Origin: an uncultured Eggerthellaceae bacterium
Lineage (GTDB): Bacteria; Actinomycetota; Coriobacteriia; Coriobacteriales; Eggerthellaceae
DNA length: 64,000 nt
NCBI GenBank assembly: GCA_947566075.1
Contig: CANOIM010000002.1
Coordinates: forward strand, 62,001 to 126,000
Reading direction: 5' to 3'
Part shown: one piece after another, positions 1 through 8,775 of the stretch
How the letters are laid out: each line of letters starts with the position of its first letter
How positions within the stretch are numbered: position 1 is the stretch's first letter
Made by a program: the position numbers and the translations under genes
The notes under the pieces: generated by a model
The model's database searches: none
What the model saw: the letters and a program-made list of their open reading frames with translations, nothing else
Told to the model about the DNA's origin: nothing

Positions 1-1716
1 ATCATCTTGGCCTGTCATAGCGTGCTGGATGCCCCTCAGGACAAGATCGTCTTCGATGTGGGCCATCAGTCCTATGCCCATAAGCTGGTGACAGGACGCC
101 TTGCCGCTTTCGACAGCCTGCGCGCCTATGGGGGCCTCTCGGGTTTCCCGAAGCCGTCTGAGAGCCCCTTCGACACGCACCCTTCGGGTCATGCCTCGGA
201 TTCCCTTTCCGTGGCATCCGGCCTGGCGAAGGCGAAGGTGCTCACGGGGTCTTCTGAGCGCGTGGTAGCCATCATCGGAGATGCTGCCTTGGCTGGCGGC
301 ATGGCCTTCGAGGCTCTGAACTATATCGGTAGCCAACAGCTGCCCATGGTCATCATCTTGAATGACAACGAGATGTCCATCTCAAGGAACGTGGGTGCTC
401 TCATGCGCCATCTGGGCAACGTCCGTTCCACTCGCGGCTACCGTCAGACCCGAGACTTCATCCAAGAGCGCATGGAGCACGGGGGATGGGTGAGCAACGC
501 CTTCGTGGAGCTGGGGCGGCGCATGAAGGATTCCACGAAGCATATGTTCCTGCCTGATTCCATGATCTATGAGCAGCTGGGCATCGTTTGCACGCCGCCT
601 CTCAACGGGAACAGCATCGCTGAGATGCAGGAGATGCTGCGTTTGGTGCTTCCCATGGATTGCCCCGTGCTCATCCATGCGGTCACCAAGAAAGGGGCGG
701 GCTATGAGCCAGCCGAGGCGGATCCCGTGCGCTTCCACGGCATCAGCCCCTACAACCCTGCTACGGGTGAGACCTATCCCAAGCCCGCTCCGGGACCGAA
801 GTTCACGGATGTCTTCGGAAGCGCTCTGGTCCAGGAGGCTGAGGCCGATGAGCGCATCGTGGCCATCACCGCTGCCATGGAGGAAGGGACGGGCTTGAAG
901 CCGTTCCATGAGCGCTTCCCAGAGCGGTTCATCGATGTGGGCATCGCTGAGGAGCAAGCGGTGGGCATGGCCTCGGGTCTGGCAGCCAGCGGATTGAAGC
1001 CGGTAGTGGCCATCTATTCCACCTTCATGCAGCGGGCCCTGGATCAGGTGATCGTAGATGTGGCCCTGGCGAAGCGTAATGTCATCTTCGCTTTGGATCG
1101 GGCCGGGCTCGTGGGCGATGATGGCCCCACCCATCACGGTGCCTTCGACATAGCCTTCATGCGGCTCGTGCCCTCCATGCGCATCCTGGTCCCCTCGGAT
1201 GCGAATGAGCTGCGCAGCGCTGTGCATACGGCTTTGAGGCTAGAAGGCCCTGTATCCATTCGCTACCCTCGGGGTTGCGCTCCGGCTGAGCCAACTGGTG
1301 AGCCTGAGCTCCTGGAAGAGGGGAAGGGGTGTCAGCGTCGCTCAGGCGCGGACGCGGCCATCCTGGCTTGGGGGCGCTGCGTGCCTGCGGCCCTTGCGGC
1401 GGCTGAGGCGCTGGCCGTAGAGGGCATAGAGGCAAGCGTCTGGGATATGCGCTGGGCAAAGCCTTTGGATGAGGAAGCGGTGCGCGCGGCCGCTGCCGCA
1501 GGGGTGGTGGTTACCGTGGAAGAAGGTTCTACCATTGGCGGTGTGGGCGAAGGGGTGCTGGAGGTGCTCTCCCGTGCTGAGCTCTCTCCGGCAGTGCGCA
1601 CGCTGGGCCTGCCTGATGCCTTTTCCCTCCAAGGGGACGTTAGCCTGCTTCTGCGGGATGCGCATTTGGATGCTGAAGCCATCGCAAGCGCGGTGGGAGA
1701 GCTGCGCAACCTCTGA
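1..1716 (+). CDS. dxs: 1-deoxy-D-xylulose-5-phosphate synthase, 5' end missing
   Basis: Thiamine-diphosphate enzyme that condenses pyruvate and glyceraldehyde-3-phosphate to DXP, the first step of the MEP isoprenoid pathway, in the cytosol. The reading frame is already open at base 1, so the gene starts outside the window; about 571 codons are visible and roughly 50-60 N-terminal residues are missing relative to the usual 620-640. Visible landmarks are GHQSYAHK, the ThDP-binding GDAALAGG...EALN...NDNEMSIS stretch, the transketolase central-domain segment YSTFMQRALDQV, DRAGLVGDDGPTHHG, and the C-terminal VTVEEGSTIGGVGEG. ispH, which completes the same pathway, lies at 12761. The family assignment is secure; only the start is unseen. 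Confidence 0.97.
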   Translation: MILACHSVLDAPQDKIVFDVGHQSYAHKLVTGRLAAFDSLRAYGGLSGFPKPSESPFDTHPSGHASDSLSVASGLAKAKVLTGSSERVVAIIGDAALAGGMAFEALNYIGSQQLPMVIILNDNEMSISRNVGALMRHLGNVRSTRGYRQTRDFIQERMEHGGWVSNAFVELGRRMKDSTKHMFLPDSMIYEQLGIVCTPPLNGNSIAEMQEMLRLVLPMDCPVLIHAVTKKGAGYEPAEADPVRFHGISPYNPATGETYPKPAPGPKFTDVFGSALVQEAEADERIVAITAAMEEGTGLKPFHERFPERFIDVGIAEEQAVGMASGLAASGLKPVVAIYSTFMQRALDQVIVDVALAKRNVIFALDRAGLVGDDGPTHHGAFDIAFMRLVPSMRILVPSDANELRSAVHTALRLEGPVSIRYPRGCAPAEPTGEPELLEEGKGCQRRSGADAAILAWGRCVPAALAAAEALAVEGIEASVWDMRWAKPLDEEAVRAAAAAGVVVTVEEGSTIGGVGEGVLEVLSRAELSPAVRTLGLPDAFSLQGDVSLLLRDAHLDAEAIASAVGELRNL

Positions 1717-1874
1717 GTCGTTCGGTGTGTTTCGTGCCCGTGAACGTGGCGCTTCCTCAGGATTAAATCCCCTTTGTGCCTCTGTTAATACACGCCCTTC
1801 ATTTCCCTTCACCTTCAGATGTCTGGAATCATCGAAGGGTAGTCTTTGGATGCGATCCTGGGGAGGGAACGAAG

Positions 1875-3143
1875 ATGGATGGAGGTACGACGGCGTTCAT
1901 GATGGTGAGCGCCATGTTGGTCTTGCTGATGACGCCGGGGCTGGCTTTCTTCTACGGAGGTCTGGCGCGGCGCAAGAACGTGGGCAACACCATGATCATG
2001 GTGATAGCGTCTATTGGGGTGGTGGCCATCACTTGGACCATCTGTGGATGGTCGCTGGCCTATGGAGGTAAGGGCGAGAGCCCCCTCTTCGGAGGGTTCG
2101 ATCAGCTGATGCTCCTGGGGAACACGTCAGCCATGCTGATGGAAGCGGATGTGCCTGGCGAGGCCGTCTATCCTTCCCTAGTGGATGTGTGCTTCCAGAT
2201 GGCCTTCTGCATGATCACCACAGCCATCATCACCGGTGGCGTGGCTGGACGCATGAGGTTCGGAGCCATCATGGCTTTCTTGGTCATTTGGACCGTGGTG
2301 GTCTATCCGCTTCTGGCCCACATGGTCTGGGGTGGGGAAGGGTCGCTCATCGGCGGCATGATAGGGGCTCTTGACTTCGCCGGAGGGGATGTGGTCCATA
2401 TCTCCAGCGGCCTCACAGCGCTCATCCTTTGCATCCTCCTAGGCAAGCGTCGCGGGTTCGGGGCCATGAGCTACCGCCCGCACAACGTTCCCTTCGTTGC
2501 CTTAGGGGCGGCACTCCTCTGGTTCGGCTGGTTCGGGTTCAATGCGGGCAGCGCCTTCGCGCCCGATGGCATCGCAGCTCTAGCGCTGGTGAATACGGTC
2601 TGCGCATCGGGCGCGGGGGTGGTATCGTGGATGGTGGTAGAGCGCATCTGCGTGAAGAAGCCCACGCTCATCGGTGCCTGCACGGGCCTCGTGGCGGGGC
2701 TGGTGGTCATCACCCCGGCAGCAGGGTTCGTGGAGCCCTGGGCGGCCATCATCATGGGGCTCGCCGTCTCACCGGTCTGCTACTTCGCCATCTCTCATCT
2801 GAAGCGGGCCATCGGTTACGATGACGCCCTAGACGCCTTCGGTTGCCACTGCGTGGGGGGCATCCTGGGTGGCATCTTGACGGGCATCTTCTGTGTGCCA
2901 GAGCTCTCTTGGACCGAATACGGCGGCCTCATCTATACCGGTGACTTCCATCTGCTAGGAGCTCAAGTCCTAGGCATCCTGGTTACCATCGCCTTCGTGG
3001 GCGTCTTGGATCTGGCCATAGGACTCATCCTGAAAGCGGTCTTCAAGGGAAGCCTGCGCGTGAGCTCTGAGGCAGAGGCGTTGGGCTTGGATGTGGCAGA
3101 GCATGGTGAATCAGCCTATCCTGCCTATGTGGGAATGGATTAG
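1875..3143 (+). CDS. amt: Ammonium transporter Amt
   Basis: Inner-membrane ammonium channel, 422 residues from this start, normal for the family. The N-terminus (PGLAFFYGGLARRKN) and about 11 hydrophobic segments are typical. The two pore histidines are recognisable in GGDVVHISSG and DAFGCHCVGG. An upstream in-frame ATG at 1776 exists, but the chosen ATG follows GGGAGGGAAC at a good distance and begins where family members begin. glnK follows 12 bases later, the standard amt-glnK pair in which PII plugs the channel when nitrogen is plentiful. The 158-base gap after dxs presumably holds the promoter, although I see no clear -35/-10 boxes. Confidence 0.97.
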   Translation: MDGGTTAFMMVSAMLVLLMTPGLAFFYGGLARRKNVGNTMIMVIASIGVVAITWTICGWSLAYGGKGESPLFGGFDQLMLLGNTSAMLMEADVPGEAVYPSLVDVCFQMAFCMITTAIITGGVAGRMRFGAIMAFLVIWTVVVYPLLAHMVWGGEGSLIGGMIGALDFAGGDVVHISSGLTALILCILLGKRRGFGAMSYRPHNVPFVALGAALLWFGWFGFNAGSAFAPDGIAALALVNTVCASGAGVVSWMVVERICVKKPTLIGACTGLVAGLVVITPAAGFVEPWAAIIMGLAVSPVCYFAISHLKRAIGYDDALDAFGCHCVGGILGGILTGIFCVPELSWTEYGGLIYTGDFHLLGAQVLGILVTIAFVGVLDLAIGLILKAVFKGSLRVSSEAEALGLDVAEHGESAYPAYVGMD

Positions 3144-3155
3144 GGGGGGTATCTG

Positions 3156-3494
3156 ATGAAGAGAGTGATAGCCATCGTGCGTCCTGAGAAGATGGAAGCG
3201 GTCAAAGAGGCCCTGTTCGCCTTGGAGGTGAGCGGGATGACCTTGAGCCAGGTGAACGGTTGCGGTAATCAGCATGGCTGGAAGGAACATTTCAGGGGCA
3301 CCGAGGTGCTCTTGAATATGGTGCCGAAGGTGAAGGTTGAGGTAGTGGTGGATGATGGTGTGGTGGAGAGCATCGTGGCCGCTATCAGCAAAGCCGCCCG
3401 TACCGGAGAGGTGGGAGATGGGAAGATCTTCGTGAGCCCGGTGGAGGAGGTCATCCGCATCCGCACGGGAGAGCGCGGCCTCGGCGCTATCTAA
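3156..3494 (+). CDS. glnK: PII nitrogen-regulatory protein, GlnK-type
   Basis: Small trimeric signal protein of 112 residues that senses ATP/ADP and 2-oxoglutarate and controls the Amt channel encoded just upstream. The start follows a G-rich Shine-Dalgarno. The N-terminus MKRVIAIVRPEKMEAVKEAL, a T-loop around residues 37-55, Gln39 (a 2-oxoglutarate/Mg ligand in the family), and the C-terminal segment GDGKIFVSPVEEVIRIRTGE are all classical. The oddity is residue 51: where uridylylated or adenylylated PII proteins have Tyr, this one has Val (RGTEV). Covalent modification at that site is therefore impossible, and control must rely on ligand binding or another residue. The T-loop sequence GCGNQHGW is also divergent. 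Confidence 0.95.
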   Translation: MKRVIAIVRPEKMEAVKEALFALEVSGMTLSQVNGCGNQHGWKEHFRGTEVLLNMVPKVKVEVVVDDGVVESIVAAISKAARTGEVGDGKIFVSPVEEVIRIRTGERGLGAI

Positions 3495-3509
3495 CGCGAA
3501 TGACCCAAA

Positions 3510-3548
3510 GGGAGCGATGAAAAGTATCTGTCCCTGTCTCATCGCTCC
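3510..3548 (+). terminator. Stem-loop after glnK
   Basis: A perfect 10-bp inverted repeat (3511-3520 with 3539-3548) separated by an 18-base loop lies just after the glnK stop. It is followed by a pyrimidine-rich stretch rather than a clean T-run, so it may be a weak terminator or an RNA-stability hairpin. Confidence 0.4.
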
Positions 3549-3628
3549 TCTCCCTTCCCGTCATCTTGGATGCGGTAGAATATGCGGTTCGAATGCAAGC
3601 GTGATGAAGAGGCAAGACCGCACCTACC

Positions 3629-5698
3629 GTGATCCTTCAAGTTGAGCATATCTCCAAATCCTTCGGGGGCAGGCAGCTGTTCGCCGATGCCTCCTTCCGC
3701 CTGGAGGCCTTCGACCGCTTGGCTCTGGTGGGCCCGAATGGCGCAGGCAAGACCACGCTTCTGAACATCATATCCGGCAAAGAGGATGCAGACGCAGGCA
3801 CGGTCACCTTCGCCAAGGGCGCCCGGGTGGGCTACCTTGAACAGGAAGCCATCGAGATGGGAGAGCGCCCCATCTTCGAAGAGGTCATCTCCTCCCAGGC
3901 GGAGGTCTTGGAAGCTGAGCAGAAGCTGGCGAAGCTAGAAGCTTCCTTGGATGCTCAGGCCACGGAAGCCCAGCTGGCGGAGCTCGGGCGGTTGCGGGAT
4001 GCCTACGAGATGATGGGTGGCTACACCCTGGAAGCCAAGGTGCGATCTGTGCTCTTCGGCATAGGGTTCAAGGAGGAAGACCTCACCCGGCTCACTACGG
4101 AATTCTCCGGAGGTTGGCAGATGCGCATCGCCCTGGCGAAGCTTCTGGTGCGCAACCCCGAGGTGCTGCTCCTGGACGAGCCTACGAACCATCTGGACTT
4201 GGAGAGCGTCCGTTGGCTGGAGGGCTTCCTCAAGACCTATGAGGGCACCGTCATCGTGGTGAGCCATGACCGCGCTTTCATGGACAACCTGGTAGACAAC
4301 GTGGCGGAAGTGTCCAATGGGGCGCTCACCCTATATAGGGGGAACTACTCCCGGTATCTCAAGAGCCGCGAAGAGCGCCTGGAGCGCCTGCGGGAGGAGC
4401 GCCGAAGCCAGCTGGAGGAGATGGCTAAGCTGGAGGCCTTCATCGAGCGCTTCCGCTATAAGGCGAACAAGGCCAAGCAGGCCCAAGATCGGGTGAAGAA
4501 GCTGGAGCGCTTGCGGGAACAGCTCATAGAGCTGCCCGAAGAGAAGAAGTCAATCCACTTCAACTTCGTGCAGCCGCCGCGCACCGGCGAAGAGGTGGTG
4601 CGCGCCCGGGGGGTGTCCAAGGCCTTTGACGGCAAACAGGTCTACGAGGGCATAGATTTTTCGCTCTACCGCGGGGACAAGGTGGCCCTGGTGGGCCCGA
4701 ACGGTGCGGGCAAATCCACGCTGCTCAAGATGGTGGCGGATGTGCTGGTCCCGGAGGCGGGGACCATCGAATACGGTGAGCACGTGAGCCTCACCTATTA
4801 CGCCCAGCATCAGACCGATGAGCTCACTGGTAGCAACACCGTGTTCGAAGAGCTGGACAAGGCGGCCCCGGGATGGTCCATCTCCCAGGTGCGCAGCCTC
4901 TTGGGCGCGTTCCTCTTCAAGGGGGATGACGTGGACAAGCGGGTATCGGTCCTCTCCGGCGGTGAGAAGAGCCGCCTGGCCCTGGCGAAGATGCTGGTGG
5001 CCCCCAGTCCTCTGCTCTGCCTGGATGAGCCCACCAATCACTTGGACATCTCTAGCGCAGATATCCTGGAACAGGCGCTGAACCACTTCGAAGGCACCAT
5101 TCTGCTCATCACCCATGACCGCCACCTCATCCAAAGCGTTGCCAACCGCATCGTGGAGGTGAAGGACGGCGCCATCACTGACTATCCGGGCGGGTGGGAC
5201 TACTACCTGTTCAAATCTGGCCAGCAGGCCCAAGGACAACCTGAGGGCCATTCGGTGGTGGATGAGCTGTTCGCAGAGGGCGAAGGTAGCGAAGGCAACG
5301 GAGGTGCTGCGAAGGCCTCCGCCGCTCAGGGAGCGGCAAGCGGCTCTTCCCTCAAGGTGAACCGGGTGAACCACCGCAGCTCGGCTCCAACCCCTGCGCG
5401 CAAGACCAAAGAGCAGAAGCGGGCCGAAGCCGAGGCGCGTCAGCGCAGAAGCTCGGCCACCAAGGACATCAAGCGCCGCATCCAAGACTTGGAACAGCAG
5501 ATGGAGCGGGATAACGCTCGGATGGAGGAGATCTTGGCCCTCATGGCAGATCCGGACCTCTACATCAAAGAGGATGCTGCCACCGATATCTTCAAGGAGC
5601 ACGGTGAGCTCAAGGCGCGCATAGAGGAGAATGAGGCCCTGTGGCTTGGGCTCACAGAAGAGATGGAGAAGATCCTGGCTGAGGTAGGTTCATGTTAG
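3629..5698 (+). CDS. ABC-F family ATP-binding protein (Uup/YdiF-like)
   Basis: Soluble ABC-F ATPase of 689 residues with two nucleotide-binding domains and no membrane segments; family members act on the ribosome as translation factors or antibiotic-protection proteins. The first Walker A is GPNGAGKT at 35-42, followed by signature FSGGWQ and Walker B LLLDEPTNHLDL. The linker is charged and helical, the second Walker A is GPNGAGKS, and the second signature is LSGGEKSRLALAK with CLDEPTNHLD. After residue 540 come a low-complexity linker and a C-terminal coiled coil, as in Uup/YdiF-type proteins. The start is GTG; the nearest purine-rich SD (GAAGAGG near 3606) is somewhat distant. The last 7 bases overlap the next gene. 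A housekeeping role is more likely than resistance, but this cannot be settled from sequence. Confidence 0.93.
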   Translation: MILQVEHISKSFGGRQLFADASFRLEAFDRLALVGPNGAGKTTLLNIISGKEDADAGTVTFAKGARVGYLEQEAIEMGERPIFEEVISSQAEVLEAEQKLAKLEASLDAQATEAQLAELGRLRDAYEMMGGYTLEAKVRSVLFGIGFKEEDLTRLTTEFSGGWQMRIALAKLLVRNPEVLLLDEPTNHLDLESVRWLEGFLKTYEGTVIVVSHDRAFMDNLVDNVAEVSNGALTLYRGNYSRYLKSREERLERLREERRSQLEEMAKLEAFIERFRYKANKAKQAQDRVKKLERLREQLIELPEEKKSIHFNFVQPPRTGEEVVRARGVSKAFDGKQVYEGIDFSLYRGDKVALVGPNGAGKSTLLKMVADVLVPEAGTIEYGEHVSLTYYAQHQTDELTGSNTVFEELDKAAPGWSISQVRSLLGAFLFKGDDVDKRVSVLSGGEKSRLALAKMLVAPSPLLCLDEPTNHLDISSADILEQALNHFEGTILLITHDRHLIQSVANRIVEVKDGAITDYPGGWDYYLFKSGQQAQGQPEGHSVVDELFAEGEGSEGNGGAAKASAAQGAASGSSLKVNRVNHRSSAPTPARKTKEQKRAEAEARQRRSSATKDIKRRIQDLEQQMERDNARMEEILALMADPDLYIKEDAATDIFKEHGELKARIEENEALWLGLTEEMEKILAEVGSC

Positions 5699-6366
5699 AG
5701 GAAGTCATGTACTACGCGTGCGCCATCATCAGCTTCACGGTGGCGTTGACCGGTCATGAGGTGGCCCACGGCTTCGCTGCCTACAAGCTGGGAGACCCTA
5801 CGGCCAAGCGGGCTGGGAGGCTCTCCCTGAACCCGCTGAAGCACATAGACCCGTTCGGCACCGTCATCCTCCCGCTCATGCTCATGGTGCTGCATATGCC
5901 CATCTTCGGCTATGCGAAACCAGTGCCTTACAACCCCAGTTACTTCAAGGACCCGCGCAAAGGGGATGCCATCACCGGGTTCGCAGGCCCAGCGGCGAAC
6001 CTCATCATGGCTGTGCTGGCAGCGCTTTTGGCTCATCTGATCTTCGCGCTGGCACCCCATATCCTGCAAAACGAGGCGGGCTACTTCGTCATGTTATTGC
6101 TGGCCACCTTCACGCTGGTGAACCTGTATCTCATGTTCTTCAACCTGATCCCTATCCCGCCTTTGGACGGCTCTTCCATCATCGCCGTGTTCATCCCAGA
6201 GCAGTGGCTGCCGAAGTGGTATTCCATCCAGCACTACGCCTTCCCCATCTTCATGATCGCCATCATCGCCCTGCCCTATGTGGTGGGGTTCAACCCGTTC
6301 TCCTGGTATCTGGACGTGACCGCTGGCAACTTGGGGAATGCGCTGTTCCCCTTCAGGATATCCTAG
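5692..6366 (+). CDS. Site-2 protease family (M50) membrane metalloprotease
   Basis: Predicted intramembrane zinc protease of 224 residues. The zinc motif HEVAH is at 22-26 inside the first membrane segment, and the distal metal-ligand segment is present as PIPPLDGSS near residue 160. Several further hydrophobic helices surround these motifs. There is no PDZ domain, so it belongs with the short YwhC-like members whose substrates are mostly unknown. Its ATG overlaps the end of the ABC-F gene by 7 bases, implying translational coupling, and scpA follows 18 bases after its stop. Neighbourhood with scpAB is a recurrent arrangement in Gram-positive-type genomes. Confidence 0.9.
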   Translation: MLEEVMYYACAIISFTVALTGHEVAHGFAAYKLGDPTAKRAGRLSLNPLKHIDPFGTVILPLMLMVLHMPIFGYAKPVPYNPSYFKDPRKGDAITGFAGPAANLIMAVLAALLAHLIFALAPHILQNEAGYFVMLLLATFTLVNLYLMFFNLIPIPPLDGSSIIAVFIPEQWLPKWYSIQHYAFPIFMIAIIALPYVVGFNPFSWYLDVTAGNLGNALFPFRIS

Positions 6367-6384
6367 GGGAGGCGGGCGCATCCC

Positions 6385-7155
6385 ATGGCGTATAAGGTCA
6401 AGACTGATGCCTTCGAAGGCCCCTTTGATCTGCTCCTCTACCTGGTGAGCAAGAAGCGGGTTGATATCGGGGCTATCTCCATTGCGGACATAGCGGACCA
6501 ATACCTCTCAGAGGTGGCCCGCATGCGCAGCCTGGACTTGGATGTGGCCTCGGATTTCCTCCTGGTGGCCTCCACGCTACTAGAGATGAAGGCCCGCGCG
6601 TTGGTGCCCAAGCCCCGCGTAGAGCTGGATGAGGACGTGGAGGGCCTGCCGCCGGATGCAGCCCGGGAGGTGCTGGCCCAGAAGCTCATCGCCTACAAGC
6701 AGTTCAAGAATGCCTCCGAAGAGCTGTACTCCCGCTTCCGCGTGGAGGGGAGGATGCATTCCCGCCCCTTCGGCCCCGGCCCTGCCTTCGGTGACCTCAT
6801 GCCGGATTTCCTCAAAGGCGTCACCCTGGATGACCTGGGGGCGAAGGCTGCGGCCGCCCTGGCGCGCCGGGAGGTGTTCCTGCTGGAAAGCGAGCATATC
6901 GCCAGCAAGCCCATCCCCGTTGAGACCTTCGTACGCAGCATCCATGAGCGCATCGTCACGGACAAGCGCCTCTCCTTCAGAAGCCTGGTGCAAGCCTCTC
7001 CTACACCCCAGGTCATCGTGGTCACGTTCCTGGCGGTGCTGGAGCTCTACAAGCGCTCCATGGTGCGGTTGGAGCAGCCTGAGGCGTTCGGAGATATTGA
7101 CATCCGCTACATCGAAGGGTCCGGTGCCCTGTTCCTTGAGGAGGACGGCGAATGA
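6385..7155 (+). CDS. scpA: Segregation and condensation protein A
   Basis: Kleisin subunit (256 residues) of the SMC-ScpAB condensin complex that compacts and segregates the chromosome. The N-terminal motif FEGPFDLLLYLVSKKRVDI is the SMC-head-binding helix region, and a winged-helix C-terminus (FLAVLELYKRSMVRLEQ) is visible. It overlaps scpB by 4 bases (ATGA), so the two are translated as a coupled pair, in keeping with their fixed stoichiometry. Confidence 0.96.
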   Translation: MAYKVKTDAFEGPFDLLLYLVSKKRVDIGAISIADIADQYLSEVARMRSLDLDVASDFLLVASTLLEMKARALVPKPRVELDEDVEGLPPDAAREVLAQKLIAYKQFKNASEELYSRFRVEGRMHSRPFGPGPAFGDLMPDFLKGVTLDDLGAKAAAALARREVFLLESEHIASKPIPVETFVRSIHERIVTDKRLSFRSLVQASPTPQVIVVTFLAVLELYKRSMVRLEQPEAFGDIDIRYIEGSGALFLEEDGE

Positions 7156-7982
7156 CGTTCAAAGATGATGCCTACCTGAGCTCCGCCTTAGAGGCACTGC
7201 TCTTCGTGAGCGATGAGCCGGTGGCGGCTGCGGTCTTGGCGGAGCAACTGGAGATTGACGGAACTGAGGTCACGCGGGCACTCTTGCGCTTGCAAGAGGA
7301 GAAGCGCCAGGAGAACGCGGGTATCCAGCTACGCCAGACGGCCAGTGGTTGGCAGCTGGTGACCCACGCGGAACACCATGAGCTGATCGAGCGCTACGTG
7401 CGGTCTTGGGACACGCGGAAGCTCTCAGCTGCGGCCATGGAGACGCTGGCCATCATCGCCTACATGCAACCCGTGACGCGGGCTCAGGTCTCCTCGGTCC
7501 GAGGCGTCACCTCTGATTCCTCCATCTCTTCTTTGGTGGAGAAGGGACTCGTGCGCGAATTGGGGAGCGCTGACACGCCGGGGAATCCCACCCTCTACGG
7601 TACCTCTCGGACGTTCTTGGACCAGTTCGGGCTGAAGAGCCTGGATGACATGACTGATCTGGCAGCCTTCGCTCCTGATGAGGAGACCGAACGGCTGATC
7701 CGTGAGCGGCTCAACGCCACTCGAGATGAGGCGTCCCTCACCGATGAGGAAGCGGCGCGGCTGGCTGAGCAGATGCTCTACGATGATGATGCCGAAGCGG
7801 CCGTGGCTGGCATGGTGGAGGCGCAAGCCCAGATCTCTGCCGAAGAGCGCGGGGATGATCTGACCCGGTCAGCAGATGATGACCCTCTCCAGCAGATGAT
7901 GCGCCAGGCCTTGGCCTCCACGGCGGGCGTGGTGGAGAAGATAGACTTCGACGAGCTCGTCTTCGATACCGACGATGAGTGA
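7152..7982 (+). CDS. scpB: Segregation and condensation protein B with acidic C-terminal extension
   Basis: Winged-helix partner of ScpA in the SMC complex. Residues 1 to about 180 contain the two winged-helix domains, with the family segment LSAAAMETLAIIAYMQPVTR clearly present. At 276 residues it is longer than the usual ~190-200: the last ~85 residues form an Asp/Glu/Ala-rich tail (LYDDDAEAAVAGMVEAQAQ...) not found in typical ScpB and probably flexible. The gene overlaps scpA by 4 bases and the pseudouridine synthase by 8 bases. Confidence 0.94.
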   Translation: MTFKDDAYLSSALEALLFVSDEPVAAAVLAEQLEIDGTEVTRALLRLQEEKRQENAGIQLRQTASGWQLVTHAEHHELIERYVRSWDTRKLSAAAMETLAIIAYMQPVTRAQVSSVRGVTSDSSISSLVEKGLVRELGSADTPGNPTLYGTSRTFLDQFGLKSLDDMTDLAAFAPDEETERLIRERLNATRDEASLTDEEAARLAEQMLYDDDAEAAVAGMVEAQAQISAEERGDDLTRSADDDPLQQMMRQALASTAGVVEKIDFDELVFDTDDE

Positions 7983-8688
7983 GGAGCGCCTCCAGAAGAT
8001 CTTGGCTCGGGCTGGCTGCGGGTCTCGTCGCGCCTGCGAAGCGTTGCTGGCAGAGGGGCGCGTGACGGTGAACGGCAGGCCCGTGAAGCTGGGGGACAAG
8101 GCTGACCCTGCGGTGGATGAGATCCTCTTCGACGGCGCGCCCGTGCGGTCCTCTGAGCGGTTCACCCTTGCCCTGCATAAGCCTCGAGGCTATGCCAGCA
8201 CTCTGGCAGACCCCCATGCGAAGCATTGCGTCTCTGAGCTCATCCCCCTAGATGAGCATCCTGCCCTCTTCCACGTGGGTAGGCTGGATGTGGATACCAG
8301 CGGCCTTCTGCTGTTCACCACGGACGGGGATCTGGGGCACCGGCTTGCGCACCCTTCCCAGGGGGTGGTGAAGACCTACGTGGCCCAGGTGGAAAGGGGC
8401 CTGGAAGAGGCGGCTTTGGAGGAGCTGCGCCGTGGCGTGCTCTTGGAGGATGGCCTCACGGCTCCCGCGGAAGCAGATCTGATGGACCCCTCAGACCGCA
8501 GCTATGTGCGCTTGCGCATCCATGAGGGCCGCAACCGCCAGGTGCGCCGCATGCTGGAGGCGGTGGGGCATCCAGTCATCACCCTTGAGCGCGTGGCCAT
8601 AGGTGCCTACCAGCTGAACGGCTTGCCTTCGGGTGCGTGGCAAGAGCTTGGCGAAGGGGATCTGAAGCTCCTCTTCGCCCATCCGTAG
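7975..8688 (+). CDS. rluB: 23S rRNA pseudouridine synthase, RsuA/RluB family
   Basis: Converts uridine to pseudouridine in rRNA; the scpAB-linked member is usually RluB, which acts on 23S rRNA. An S4 RNA-binding domain occupies residues 1-60 (ERLQKILARAGCGSRRACE), followed by the RsuA catalytic domain with GRLDVDTSG at 102-110; Asp105 is the expected catalytic nucleophile. The length of 237 residues is normal. Its start lies inside the end of scpB, so it is translationally coupled. The exact target uridine cannot be deduced from sequence. Confidence 0.93.
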   Translation: MSEERLQKILARAGCGSRRACEALLAEGRVTVNGRPVKLGDKADPAVDEILFDGAPVRSSERFTLALHKPRGYASTLADPHAKHCVSELIPLDEHPALFHVGRLDVDTSGLLLFTTDGDLGHRLAHPSQGVVKTYVAQVERGLEEAALEELRRGVLLEDGLTAPAEADLMDPSDRSYVRLRIHEGRNRQVRRMLEAVGHPVITLERVAIGAYQLNGLPSGAWQELGEGDLKLLFAHP

Positions 8689-8775
8689 GCCAGCGGGAGG
8701 CAGGGCTTCTCATCTGCTGAGCCATTCCAGTACAATGGGTGAGCATATCCGTTCCCAACACGAAGGCACCCACTG

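Noticed and set aside
1717..1874. A riboswitch or leader RNA before amt
   Set aside because: No conserved riboswitch core or long paired structure could be recognised by eye; covariance search would be needed.
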